Of a stretch of 64,000 nt of DNA, positions 44,960 to 56,638 are shown one piece after another. Under the pieces are notes generated by a model. That model ran no database searches, was not told the origin of the DNA, and saw only the letters and a program-made list of their open reading frames with translations. Source of the stretch: Gymnopus androsaceus JB14 (lineage: Eukaryota; Basidiomycota; Agaricomycetes; Agaricales; Omphalotaceae); contig ML769384.1 of assembly GCA_009733575.1 (NCBI GenBank), positions 747,257 through 811,256 on the forward strand, read 5' to 3'. The first letter of the stretch is position 1. Each line of letters starts with the position of its first letter. Made by a program: the position numbers and the translations under genes.

Positions 44960-47900
44960 ATGGCCCAGTCTAATAACGAGCCCAATGACACATTAAAGCC
45001 GTCACGTCTGGCCGCTCAGAAGCATTTATCCTCTGGTTCAATCGACACAAATGCTTCTGCAATAGCAGATAGTACTCTAAGTTTCGCTGGATCCCTCCAT
45101 TTAGGCCGTTTCCCTGCTCCCCCCCTCTCCATCCCCAGTAGTCCCATTCAGTCTGAATACAGCCCTTCCGTTGCTGGCTCGAGTAAGACATTTGGGAGCA
45201 CTGCGCCTTTGGCCCCGCTGCGGAAAAAATCTCATGGTTCCACCCCAGCTTCAGCTTCTTCGACCTCTAAACAGCATAGACCCCTGCCGTCCTTGAAGTC
45301 AAACATCTCTGCGGGCTCTAGCAAAAGTCCTGTCAAATCTCAGCCAACAACACCCAAATCTCGAACAATATCACCTTATGATTGGCATGAAGGTGCTTCA
45401 TCTATAGATGTTGAGGTTGATGCTCACGAGGATCGTCTTCTTCCCACAAATTTTATCACCTCCCTACTCCAAGAAAACTCGAAACCTCGCCGTAGTTCAA
45501 TGCACAGCGATGCGTACAGTGGGTTTTCAGAAATGACATATCCTCCCGTCATGCGCTATCCTGGTACTACTACTTCTGAAAGACCGCCGCCCCTTCCACC
45601 TTATACGCCTCTACCAGCATACAAGGCAAATCCGAAAGGTTCCCGACCGCCTCCTAGTGCATTTTCTCCCATTCCAGAAGGATCTGCTGCCGGCCACATA
45701 TCGGATGACTCGGACACACTCGCATCTAACAACGACTTTACAACAACGGTCATCAGATCTGCGAGTCGCAGCTATAATATCCAGGGGGCACCAGTAGTAG
45801 GTGTAGCACCCGCTAGAATACATCGGTATTCGAGTGGATCTCCTGATGTGCGGGCTAGCATGACACCGAGCGATGATAGAACTCTCTCCTACGGGCAGTT
45901 CGCTCATGCTTCAAACACTTTTCAACACAATTCAGCTCTCCCGTCTTCAGTGATGCAGCCACATTTTCTCCGTGATAACCCACGGACAATGGATATGCAA
46001 TCACGACAGTCAGTTCATTCCACCAGAAGCTTCGCTCCTTCATTTATCTCCCGGATCTCTGAGACCGGACGCTCAATTGCACGGGTTTTACCCTGGAAAA
46101 GGAAACCTCTGCCTCCAGTGCCAACAATTCCTCACATACCAATTGCTGCAGAGGCGCAATCTCGTCTCGAAGATTCCCGTGTTCCTCTACCTGATCTGGT
46201 TGCACGGGCGGAGGCGTTGAATGGTTTGCTCGAAAAGGGCTACCATCCCCATCATAGCTTCGATTCGTCGTATTATGGCGCCTTGCCCAAGGACGACGCA
46301 CAGACATCTGCATTAGAAGGAAGCAGCAGCTCTGTCCGAGACCATGAAAGCATGTTGCAGAGACGACTTCGTGGCGATGTGGCGGACCCATTCCCCTTTA
46401 ACTCTCAGAGTCTCGAGAAAGTTTCCAAAGCTCCCAACCCAAAAAGAAAGCGTTATCTCATTATTCTCGCAATCTTTGTGGTCGTTGCAGCTGCAGCTAT
46501 TGGAGCTGGGGTCGGTGTATCCCTCAGCCACAAAAGTTCTTCCTCGCTGCCGACGTGTTCGAACCCAGATACTACCGGAACTTTCTGTGATCTAGGTCAG
46601 CCATTTTTTTTTTGCTCTTGTGATTTTCCCCCCTGATATGTGCCTAGATGCGACTTGTGTGTGTACATTGAGCGGGTCTGAATGCGATGGCCTGGCGCAA
46701 AGTATTGTTAGCCTGACGCCTACCATGAATGAACTGTTCGGCACAAATTACACGACCAACTCCGTATATACAGCTATATGGTTAGCGGATGGTTTGACCA
46801 CGGGCAGCAGCTGCGCATCTCAAGCTCTTTTGATTGACACACCTGGCCTTTCTTCAGCGAGTTCTCCCAACCGTACGAGTTGGGCACGGTCCGCTCTGCT
46901 TTGGAATTTGGTTCAGTCTCAGAATGCGAGTGCGACACAAAGTCTGCAATCGTTCACAAGCAACGCACCATGGTCAACTCTGAGCTCCGACGGACCAGTT
47001 GCTGGGCAATCGGCATTTTCTGTCAACGCTTCAGGATTCGAGTTTGATTTCGCTGCACAGACCATTGGCGAACCCTCGGTCAGCTTTGTTTCCAGTGGAG
47101 AGCCTACTACCGAACAGACAGGTCGAGTCGGAAGTACAGCATTAGCCGCCCTCAACCGCATGTACAGCTTCGGGTTGGGTAAGTTTCGGCTTTTCAGACT
47201 GGAATTTGTGCTGACTACTCAATAGCTTCCTCAACACAACGCGGAAATGCACTGGAGCTGTATTGGACGAATGTGCTAGGGACAATCGGCTAGCGACCTT
47301 GGGACCTTTCGTTCCGCTGTTGCGTCCTCAGCGATTCTTATACCTTTCGATGCCACGTATAACGTGAGCTCGCAAGCTTTGGCCAACCAGATGACGAATT
47401 CTACCACTCAGGCGTTCCCCGTACCTCTCTCCTGCTATCCAGGTTTGAACTCAACTCAGATTCAGGAGATAGATGCCATTGAGCAGACTGTTTACGGACT
47501 CGGTGCTGTTTCAGCTACTTCTTCCTTCAACACTTCTTGTTATCCAGACCGCCCAAGTGTACGGGGTTTTGGATGTGTTGCGGCTCCGCCTTCCTTTCGT
47601 CGACTCCCGCACTGGGGTCGCTACGCAAGCGGCTTCCCTCCAGGCTGATGTTAAACCTCGAGTCGTTCTTCGAAGTGGGGAAGTACTGGGCGCCCTGCCT
47701 CTGTGGTCAAATGCTTCTGTTTTCACCTCAGCTACTTCCAACCCCAGGAATTATGGTACCATCAACAACATGGATCACGTTCTGCTCGATTATTTATCTT
47801 CCATCCCAGATATCAGTGTTGCTACTGCAGTGGCGACCTATGTCGTCGGTGCTAGTCCTCTTCCTCCTTCCAATACCTCTGCCTTGGCCAGCTCCATTGG

Positions 47901-48238
47901 CACTATCCCATCTCTTGAAGTAGCCGTATTTGGCTCCGTTCTGCCAGCGGATATTTTGAATGTAGTATCATCCTTTCGTTTCACCTTCTGGTTCCCTTTT
48001 CTTTGGTTCAGCTCAAGGCCAAGATGTGCGCGACTGGGCCATTATTGGTACAGATACTTCTGTCGTCTGGGCCCAAAGCGCTTTGGCGACGCAAGTCGCT
48101 CGGGACAGTTCTTTAACGAGCACCACCTTTGATGATATCTGGGCGACTGCTTTCTTGGCCATTGAGAATAACGTCTCCGGTGTCACTGTCACCAATATCA
48201 CGAATTCGCTCGAGTCCACTGGATTGTTTTCGTCTTGA
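44960..48238 (+). CDS. large single-pass membrane protein with glycosylated outer domain; frame broken twice
   Basis: About 990 residues, of a family widespread in basidiomycetes but without a name I can give. Residues 1-495 are disordered, Ser/Pro-rich and end in a basic patch (NPKRKRY). One helix follows (LIILAIFVVVAAAAIGAGVG). The outer part begins with a Cys-rich segment (CSNPDTTGTFCDL, CVCTLSGSECDG) and carries many N-x-S/T sites (for example NYTTNS, NASATQ, NVSSQ, NVSGVT), so it should be extracellular or lumenal. Single-base shifts interrupt the outer domain at about 47281-47292 (NVLGT to SASDLGTFRSA) and 47554-47557 (SCYPDRP to VYGVLDVLRL). The rest reads on to 48238. Confidence 0.8.
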
Positions 48239-48548
48239 TTTCTGACTACCAGTGTTTTACTTATTGTTCTATTTAGTACTTAGTACTTGGGTACCGGCGT
48301 ACATATCTATCGCTGTATGTAGTGGTTCATTTCTGGGTCTCCAAGTCATTCGCAAGATTATATTCTTATTCTTATGCTTTGTTTTATAACTCTCGTTGGT
48401 TTACTTGCTACTTATAGCCTCTATAGCCGCCTTATGCACAAATCAATAGCGCGCCGCCTTCAAATTCACGTGCCGAGGTTTCATCGCCTGAGTAAGTCGC
48501 CTGAGTAAGTAAAGTAATTCTGATTCTGATTCGCCTTCGTCTACCGCG
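48239..48548. promoter_or_regulatory. upstream region of first Zn(II)2Cys6 gene
   Basis: Contains CACGTG at 48467-48472 and a 13-base tandem repeat, both within 85 bases of the start codon. Confidence 0.45.
48485..48510. repeat. 13-base tandem duplication
   Basis: CGCCTGAGTAAGT is present twice in direct succession, 40-65 bases upstream of the start codon of the Zn(II)2Cys6 gene. Confidence 0.8.
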
Positions 48549-51456
48549 ATGCCTAAAGTGCCTTCAACCTCGACTAATGGAGCCCCACAGGGTGGACCGC
48601 TACGCAGAAATGAGGTGAGTCTACCTAAATAAGCTAATTAGTGGCGCTTGACCTTGACGATTTCCTGGTCGGTCTTCCCTCGGTGATGGTCTGTTAGGCT
48701 TGCCATCAGGTAATGTCCTCCTCCTGTCTCTGCAGCTGACCTTTATTCACCCTTTGCATAGTGTAGAAAAAGGAAACTGGTATGCAACATATTTAACGTT
48801 TATTCAAGGCTTCGTATACTGATCTGTTCCACGTAGAAATGGTATCAAAACCCTGTCCTTTCCAGCTTACATTCATTTACCCCCTCTTTCAGCGACGCCA
48901 AAAGGCCCTGCTCGACCTGCGTTCGATCTCACAGGCATGCCATATCGCATTCTCCTCCAGGAACTCAGCATCCTCCGGAACCTAATTGCACATTTGATGA
49001 ACGTATGTTGGTTTACTTTATCAGTTCAGCTGCGAGATTTGATCGTCTTCAAGCTCTGGAATTGACCGTTGGTGTTGAGGGTCCAAGATCAAAGTCTGAA
49101 AAGCTAGAGAATCGGATTGGTGAGTTTCATTGCATTTTACATTTCCGTTCTTATGCTAATTTATTCCAAAGCCGAGCTTGAGGCCTTACTCAGGGAAAAG
49201 GATAACTACGCCGAGAAACACAGTCCACAGAATGGTAGTCCTGCTTCATCGAATCATGATAAAGACAGTGGATTCGATTCAGAATCAGAGTCTAGTTCCA
49301 CCCCCACATTGTTTCAACCGGTTGGAGCAGTTGTATCCCGGAATAAGTGGTCGACAGATTTACCCGAACCTGATCTCCTACGACATTTGTCAGTAATTGC
49401 TACAGTTTCTCTTCGTTTGCTCATCGTACATGTAACAGGGTTGATGCTTTCTTCACCTTTTCTCCGCATGGCCGTCAATTATTCCATTTCCCAACATTTA
49501 TGACCTCGCTGTCGCTCCCTCCGAATCATCCCAAGTTCCCCGCTATACCTGTCCTTCATGCAATCTGCGCCGTTGGAAGTGCCTACACCTCGGTCGTGAC
49601 GCCCCCTCCCCCAATTGATTTTGACAAGACACCATCGAGTATGTATATTCGTGGTACATTCTGATATGTCGATTCTGACTTGTCCTTCAAGGTGAAATCT
49701 TTACGCAGCGGTATCGCTTGAAAGAAAATCGACCGGATTCATTCGCAGAACAACAAGCTGCTCTTGCGAAAATAACATTACAGCAGATGGAAGTGCTGGG
49801 ATCGGAACTCCTCCAAGTACTCCAGAGTCCGTGTCTTGTACTTTCAACTTCATTCCCGGTTTAACTGAGCATTACAGCTACTATTATTTTGAGCTGGTAT
49901 TACTGCTCCCATGGAAGGTATACTCATTTTACTCTCCACTGACGATATCGTTAACTGAACTTCATATAGTTGGGCCGAAGTAATATCTCTATCTCAATTT
50001 GGCAGCACGTACTAACATGAACACCAGTTGTTTCTCAATACCGCGCACTCCATGCGTCTCTCTGTTCCCCTTGGTCTTAACGTTTGCCCGCCCTTCCATA
50101 CAATCTCACGAACGATGAGGCCAGCTTCTGTCTTGAGCCCAGCGAAGAATGTAATTGAAGATGAGTTGCGGCGCAATGTTTTCTGGCTTGCCTATGCAGT
50201 CGAGCGCCAGTACGTCCCTGATCAACCACATTCATTTAATCATACTAATTCACCGAAAGACAAGGATTCAGTAACGGCTGGGCACAAGGCCTTGATGATT
50301 GCGACATCTCGCAACTACTTCCTGTTCAGAATGATCACTTCGAGGATGGGGTGTGTGCTCTATACTGCCTTTGTTGACTATTCTCTGACCCATATTTGCA
50401 GAAACTTGTTTCACCAGGCGAACGGCAGTGGGCCCATTCAAGCGATTTGTTGACTGCTCATCCGGGAAACCAAATAGATGCGTTCATTCTTTATGTCAAA
50501 GCTACTATTTTACTTTGTAAGTTGCATCTTCTCATTTTCCTGTGATTCGCTCAAATCACATTGATATTAGCAAAAGTAAAAACTTTCAACCTCCGTTTTA
50601 GAGCCAAACACTTCTCTGGCGATGGAGAAGGTAATTTGTCGTACAGCACTTTCCAATCCGATGAGCCTGTGGATCCTCGAAATACCATGGCGTTTATTGA
50701 ACTGGACGGCCTTACCACAAGTTTCCTGGCTACATTCCCTCCCCATCTCCGAAATCCCTGGAACAGAGAGACGATAGATCGTACGCTGTTCCCTGCCATG
50801 TACGTCTGTCCTTTCAAAACAGTTGTCTATTCGTGATCGCTTACTTGGTTGCTTGATTAGTGCTATGGCTCATGTGTACGTCTTTTCAAACCCGCTTTTT
50901 ATTCTTATTCTGAATCTGTTTCTCAGAGCGCAAATCTCCCTCCATGAGCCGCATGCTGACGTCAAGGCTCGCGGTTGCATATCTGCTCTCAAAATTCTTA
51001 GTGCTACTCGTTCAATAATTGACTTGATCTATTTGACTTGGTCCACATCTTTTGACATGTCTCTCTTTGAACCATTTATATCAGTAAGTTATGTTTCATT
51101 CCTTTCCCTCACTCGCGCTGATTGGGTTTCCAGTTTTGTTTCTTTACTGGTGGGCGGGTACTGGTGCGATTCCTGCAAGCTGCTATTCAAGAACAAGCGG
51201 AAGACCAAATCAAAACATTCTGTTCAGAAATACAAATTATCAAGTTCGTATACTTATTTAACTGTGCTCAAATGATACTTGGCTGATTTATGCAGAACTG
51301 CTATTGGACAAATGGCTACTCGCCATCGTATGGGCTCGTATCTTTTAAAAATGCTGGAAGAGCTTAGTTCCATAGCGGAGGTCGGGCGTTGGACGGAATC
51401 TCAGGCCTTAATTGCTGCGTCTACTACTCTACCGTTGGAGTTGCCCATGTTTTAAA
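48549..51456 (+). CDS. Zn(II)2Cys6 transcription factor (copy 1)
   Basis: Fungal-specific regulator of about 720 residues. Exon 1 is 66 bases. The zinc cluster is assembled from an exon of 12 bases (48698-48709, ACHQ), one of 18 bases (48762-48779, CRKRKL), one of 5 bases (48837-48841) and a longer exon, giving KCDAKRPCSTCVRSH and a sixth Cys about 20 residues on in PEPNCTFDE. A short linker and coiled coil (RLQALELTVGVEG) precede the middle-homology domain: HFPTFMTSLSLPPNHP, PVLHAICAVGSAYTS, LFLNTAHSMRLSVPLGLN and EDELRRNVFWLAYAVERQ. No break was found. It is clearly related to the regulator at 57984-60875. Target genes are unknown. Confidence 0.88.
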
Positions 51457-51647
51457 TCTTTACAGTACTATCTATTCTGTGTATTTTATTATCTGGAGTG
51501 TATATTAGAGCACTTCGCGCTTGTTGTAAATTTAATATCACTGTTTCTTTCTGTGGGATGATAAGATAAAATTAACGATCATCCATCTGGGGAGACTAAG
51601 CGCTCAGCGCTCACAACTTGCTCACAGCACAAATCTTTCACAGAGGC

Positions 51648-52707
51648 ATGAAAGTTGGATTTCTTGGGCCTTTTGGAACCTATACTCACCAGGTATGTGT
51701 GACAATTACGAAAACCTTAATGATGTGATCTCTTACTATTAGGCGGGAAATTAGGCAGCGTATGAATGTTTTCAAGATTCGATCACTTACTGTGAAAAAA
51801 CAACCATAGCAGGTAAGCCATTTAGTTCTTCTTTCATTATTTCTTACAGTTTGCAAATTAGATACCATCGAATCACTGGAAACCCTTGATTATGCTGTCG
51901 TACCTCGAGAAAACTCCATTTTCGGATCTGTAGTCGAGACGTTCGATGGCCTTAGATCCTTGAAAGAAGGATTCATTCTCGGTGAAATAGTATTGAAGAT
52001 CCAGCATTGCCTTGTCATCAAAAAGGGCGCAAAACTTGCCGATATTGACTGTGTTATGAGCCACGAGCAGGTATGTAGGATGATATGCGTTCATCGAAAT
52101 ATATGCTTACTAGCCTATGCAGGCTCTGGGACAATGTCGTAAATTCATCGCTGAGCATTTGTCCTCCGCTGCGACTTTCAAGACAACATCCACTGCGGCT
52201 GCAGCGGAGGCAGTATCGAGATCGAAAACATTGAACGTCGCCGCAATATGTTCTAAGATTTGTACAACAATGTTTGGAAATCTGGAACTTGTCGAGGAAG
52301 GCATACAAGATGAGGACTGTACGTCCCGCTTTTGTTCTCACTCCTCACATGCTAACTCTTTGCTCATAGTCAACTACACGCGGTTCTTTGTCCTTGGGCG
52401 AAACTCTCTAATTAAACCGCCTTCTTACCCAACATACCCAACACGCGCCCTCATACGTGTCACCATGCGGACGACAGCTGCCGATTCAGAAACAAGCTTT
52501 GACTTGACAGAATTTCTTAAAATCCTAAATCTATCTGTGATACGAATAGATCGACGACCAGCGCCACTATCGATCACTTTTCGTGATATGTATTTCTTGG
52601 AATTACAGTCGACATCTAAAGAAGATTTATGGCCAAAAAAGGTGGAACAATCGGTGTCAAGAATACGAGACAATGGATTTTTAGCAGAAAGTATTGGACT
52701 GTGGTAG
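51648..52707 (+). CDS. PHA2: prephenate dehydratase
   Basis: Cytosolic enzyme that turns prephenate into phenylpyruvate, the committed step to phenylalanine. About 295 residues in five exons. The start MKVGFLGPFGTYTHQAAYE is diagnostic. DYAVVPRENSIFGSVVETFD, GEIVLKIQHCLV and the catalytic/regulatory NYTRFFVLGR follow. Downstream is a shorter ACT-like domain (ALIRVTMRTT, FLKILNLSVIRIDRRP). The linker around AAAAEAVSRSKTLNVAAI matches the second subdomain. Its stop is 26 bases from the stop of the convergent P450, so the two mRNAs probably overlap at their 3' ends. Confidence 0.93.
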
Positions 52708-52733
52708 GCTTGATATATACAGAAGATCATGAT

Positions 52734-55100
52734 TCATAGCTCGAAGTTTTCGTCTGAGGTTTGCAGAATGGCAGCGGTAGCACTAGGGGAACGAGGTATT
52801 ATTTGACACTCGAATGGGCATGGGTGGCTGTTAATTGTGAATGTCAAAGTGGGATACTTATCGGACGATTACTACAAATCACTCACCTTAAAAGTCGAGA
52901 CTCATATAGTGGTTCTAGCTCTTTTGGTTGTCCATGTTCATCTAGCGGTTTTGAAATTTCATATACAGATAATATCGAGGCAACTGCTATCCACAAAGTG
53001 TCGTATGCAAACCAGCGTCCGGGACAGGATCTACGTTGAGCATTAGAGGAGTTTGTATAATGATATCAGTTGGGTCACCGTCTTCCGAATCCAAACGCGG
53101 CATCAGGAGGTTCATTAATCCCTTGCGCTGCATTTGCCTCTGGATTCAAGTACCTATCGGGATCGAATTGAAGAGGATTTGGATAGACATTTCTTATTAC
53201 ATGAGATCAGACCAACATTCCCCCGTTTACAAAGAAATACTTACGGGTCATGCAGTATTGCCCAAGTATTGGGGAGAATGGTGGTACCCTTGGGTATCCT
53301 GTATCCTCGATATTGATCGTCTTCGGATACAACGCGCGCAATTCCTGTGAAGGATGTTGTTGTGAGGTGAGGAGCAACAGGGGTGAGGATTACTTACCTA
53401 GAGGAGTAACAGGATTCCATCTGATCAGCTCTTCACAGATACAGTCCTAAATGCAAAATTGCAAGCCGACAACTGAGTTAGTGGTGCATACTAAGTAGTT
53501 GAGACGGTAATCCTACAATGTATGGAAGCTGTTCTCTATCTGTAAAGAGCGGCAGCCGGTTCAGTCGATCGAGCTCTTTCTGGGCCTTTTTTTGCACTTC
53601 TGGATAGATTGCCATGGCTAAGAACAGCGAAATAATTGCCGAGACAGTGGTATCAGATCCCGCTTTGAAGCCATTAGCACGATTCAAGCTGATAATGGGG
53701 CTTGCACACCTGCATATGTGGTGGCAGCTACATTTCTTATCAAGAGTTCGCTACCTTGCGTCCTTCCGCATGCCATATCTTCAAGTTCCTCGCTAACAAT
53801 TGACGACGACGCGCTTCCTTGATACTGCTCAAAGAATGTCCGGTTAGTAGACGTTCCTCCCGAGTGAATTTGGAGAATACGGACTGTCTTCTTCTTTACC
53901 AGGTTAAAAGGGAGATTCGCCATCTGGTCGACTGATTTACGCCATTTGAGGGCTTGTCTTTTGAAAGAGGCTCCCGGAACCACAGTGGGATGTGCTTTAA
54001 AGAAGGTATGTAGTCCTGAAATGAATTCAGAACCGTCCACCAGCAAAATGAAAATTGTCATACCACAATGTAAGTACCTAGTATAAACATCCGTGAGATC
54101 GTCATTGTGCGTTCGAGTTTGTCTGGAACTCACCCCATATACCAGCAGCTGCGAGGCTGGTCCCTCAATTTAGCACTTCACGTATTGAAAAGGTTAGTGG
54201 CGCTCACCTGAACATAGCTTTATCGGCTAATGCGACATAGTTATCCCCCTCCTCATCGACGTGTTCGTCAATATGTATCCCGTAGGTCAATTTTAAAATT
54301 ATAGCCGCAGCGGTTCTGCGGCTGTTTAGTTATCATCTAGCAACACGTAAATTTGTGCACACCTTCGCACATGATGCCTAAACTTTGCAGGATTTTTCAA
54401 CAGATTGCGTAAAAGGGTATGCACCTCCTCTGTCTGCAAGGAACGATGGTGGTCATGGAAAGCCATTCATAGGAAAATACTTCATAAACAGGTTACGATG
54501 TTCCTAGATTACATGTCAGCCTTACCGTGCAGGAATTGCAGGCATGTCATCAGTTACCTTCCATGTATTTCCATACGGCATTGAAGAGAATAGCCAATCC
54601 CACCCGATCCTAGTTAAGATAAGCGTTACTGTCAGGTTCAGGAAAGCAAAGTTAGACGCACAGGTCTACTATCATTGTCCTTTCGAGTATTAGGATCGTT
54701 TAGTAATACAAATAAGCAAAATGAAAGCTTAAAACCTGATAGGCCTCGAAGAATAATTTGCGCTGCGTTTCTCAAGTAGATCAGAGACGGCTTGGGACGA
54801 GTTCAAGACAATTATCGGGTTCCCAAAGACGTAAATGTAGATTATATCTCCTAGGTAGAACCAAATAGTAGTCACTGTCAGAGCAAGTCGCGTCGCAGTG
54901 GAGCCAATGGACGTGCCATAGATATCTTTCCATTTAGCATAAGTATGCCAAGGATAAGAAGCAGGTAACTTGACTTTTCCGAACCAAGAGAACTTGGGAC
55001 CAGGAGGCAACGGAAGACTCTTTTGAGAGGGAGAGAAGAGATTTCCGCTGATTTTAAAGGCGAAAATGATTGCGGCGCAAGAAAGCGCTAACCAAAACAT
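52734..55100 (-). CDS. cytochrome P450 monooxygenase, frame broken at least once
   Basis: Microsomal P450 of about 520 residues in more than ten exons. The N-terminal anchor (MFWLALSCAAIIFAFKI) is followed by the proline hinge PLPPGPKFSWFG. Motifs: IGWDWLFSSMPYGNTW (helix C region), NVAATTYA..GSDTTVSAI (helix I, oxygen binding), ICEELIRWNPVTPLG (ExxR), YPNPLQFDPDRYLNP and heme loop FGFGRRSCPGRW, with the Cys ligand present. At about 53976 a missing C separates DYIPSLKHIPLWF from PGASFKRQALKW; another one-base shift near 54457 is likely. Substrate unknown. It starts 104 bases from YTH1, back to back. It could be a decaying copy or suffer from assembly indels. Confidence 0.82.
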
Positions 55101-55204
55101 GGTGGAGTATATAGAGCACGGAAACCGGCGAGAACATTTTCGGGACGGGGTATCCGATCATTTCTCAGGGCGCTTAGTTAGTAATCTAATCTCTTCTATT
55201 GACC
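55101..55204. promoter_or_regulatory. 104-base divergent promoter between P450 and YTH1
   Basis: The two start codons are only 104 bases apart. A tandem GAGAG-like purine stretch is absent and no named element is seen; the promoter must overlap both 5' leaders. Confidence 0.45.
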
Positions 55205-56282
55205 ATGATGTCAAATCCTCTTGCTGGCCCTTCACCGCTGAGAGATATAATAAATCCCCAGTTTCATCAGAATATTCTTCCTGCTGAGGACTTCATAAAA
55301 TCTCATCTCAATGTCAAACTCGATAAAGGTAGATTCTGTAATGTTTTTACGCGTCCATTACTAAAACATAAACAGACGACCAGATATGCCGTTTGTCTCT
55401 GACCACAGCAGGATGTCCATTGGGACCGCTGCATTGTCCTCTGCGACACACTATTCCATCCGCCCAAAATTTCCAGCCACCAAAACAACTTCCAACTCAC
55501 CCGCGAGAGCGTGAACGACTCGCAACTGTGTGCAAGCATTGGCTTCGAGGGCTTTGTAAGAAAGGAGATGCTTGCGAATTTCTTCACGAATACAATCTGA
55601 GGCGCATGCCCGAATGCTGGTGGTACGCAAAGTATGGGTATTGTTCAGCCGGAGACGAATGTTTGTATGCTCACCCCAAGGAACGTAAAGTGGAATGTCC
55701 CGATTATAATCGTGGATTTTGTAAACTCGGTGCGTTCTATATCCTTCCTCTCTGCACTATACTAATGCTTCTGATTAGGCCCCAATTGCCCTCGAAAACA
55801 CGTTCGTCGAGTTGCGTGTCAACTTTATCTTACAGGATTTTGTCCATTAGGACCCGAATGCCCCAAAGGCCAGTGAGTAGTAGAGACCTTTGATCGCGGT
55901 CAACTTCTTCTAACTACATGTAGTCCTAAACCAGGCCTCCCGCCGCCCAAAGCCTATGAACCACCTTCTCCCCCCTCAAATCGCGATCTTGGACCACCGC
56001 CTCCAGGTTATGGTCGATATGCAGACTTTGATCGGAGTCTCTCGGGCGCTCCTGGTGCACTCCATACTGCTCCTGGAATGAGCAACAGTGCGACGGCACC
56101 CCGTAGAAACTTGGACGAGGTCCTTTGCTTCAAGGTACGCCTTTTCTTCCTCGTGGTTCTTTTCCTAATATCCTTGTTTTCAGTGTGGAGAAAAAGGTCA
56201 CTATGCAAATCATTGTCGTAATCGAAACGTACCGGGAAGTCGAGGCGGGGTAGAACGACGGAAATTCGAGCTGGAGGATTGA
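55205..56282 (+). CDS. YTH1: mRNA cleavage and polyadenylation factor YTH1 (CPSF30)
   Basis: Zinc-finger subunit of the polyadenylation specificity factor; it recognises the AAUAAA signal with WDR33. About 290 residues in five exons. Five CCCH fingers in tandem: CRLSLTTAGCPLGPLHCPLRH, CKHWLRGLCKKGDACEFLH, CWWYAKYGYCSAGDECLYAH, CPDYNRGFCKLGPNCPRKH and CQLYLTGFCPLGPECPKGH. A Pro-rich linker leads to one CCHC zinc knuckle, CFKCGEKGHYANHC, found in animal CPSF30 but missing from budding yeast Yth1. Finger order and spacing are complete. An intron splits finger 4. Confidence 0.95.
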
Positions 56283-56638
56283 ACACACCTCCGTGTTGGC
56301 CCGGTTTTAGTTTATACAGGACCTTGGATTCGTCACTGAATGGAAGCCTAACGTCTGGGGATATTCTCACTGGCGATGAGGTGCGAGGGAGATGCAAGCC
56401 CTCCAGCTATCTTTTTTTCGGCGTTTCCCATGTAGGAGGTACTACTGTATCTAACTAGTTTCGAGGTGTATTTGTTTCATGTATGCTGCTTGCACGTCAT
56501 GTACAAGATGACTTAAAAATTATAGCCCAAGTTATTAAGTACTTACAGCAATGAGAGAAAGTATGTAAGCGCTCGGTGACGTCTATAAGTTATCACTTCG
56601 TCTTCACCTTCACCTTTTCCTTCTTCGCGAAATTCATC
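56283..56638. other. intergenic region downstream of YTH1
   Basis: 356 bases with no gene seen; a TC-rich stretch lies directly before the next start codon. Confidence 0.5.
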
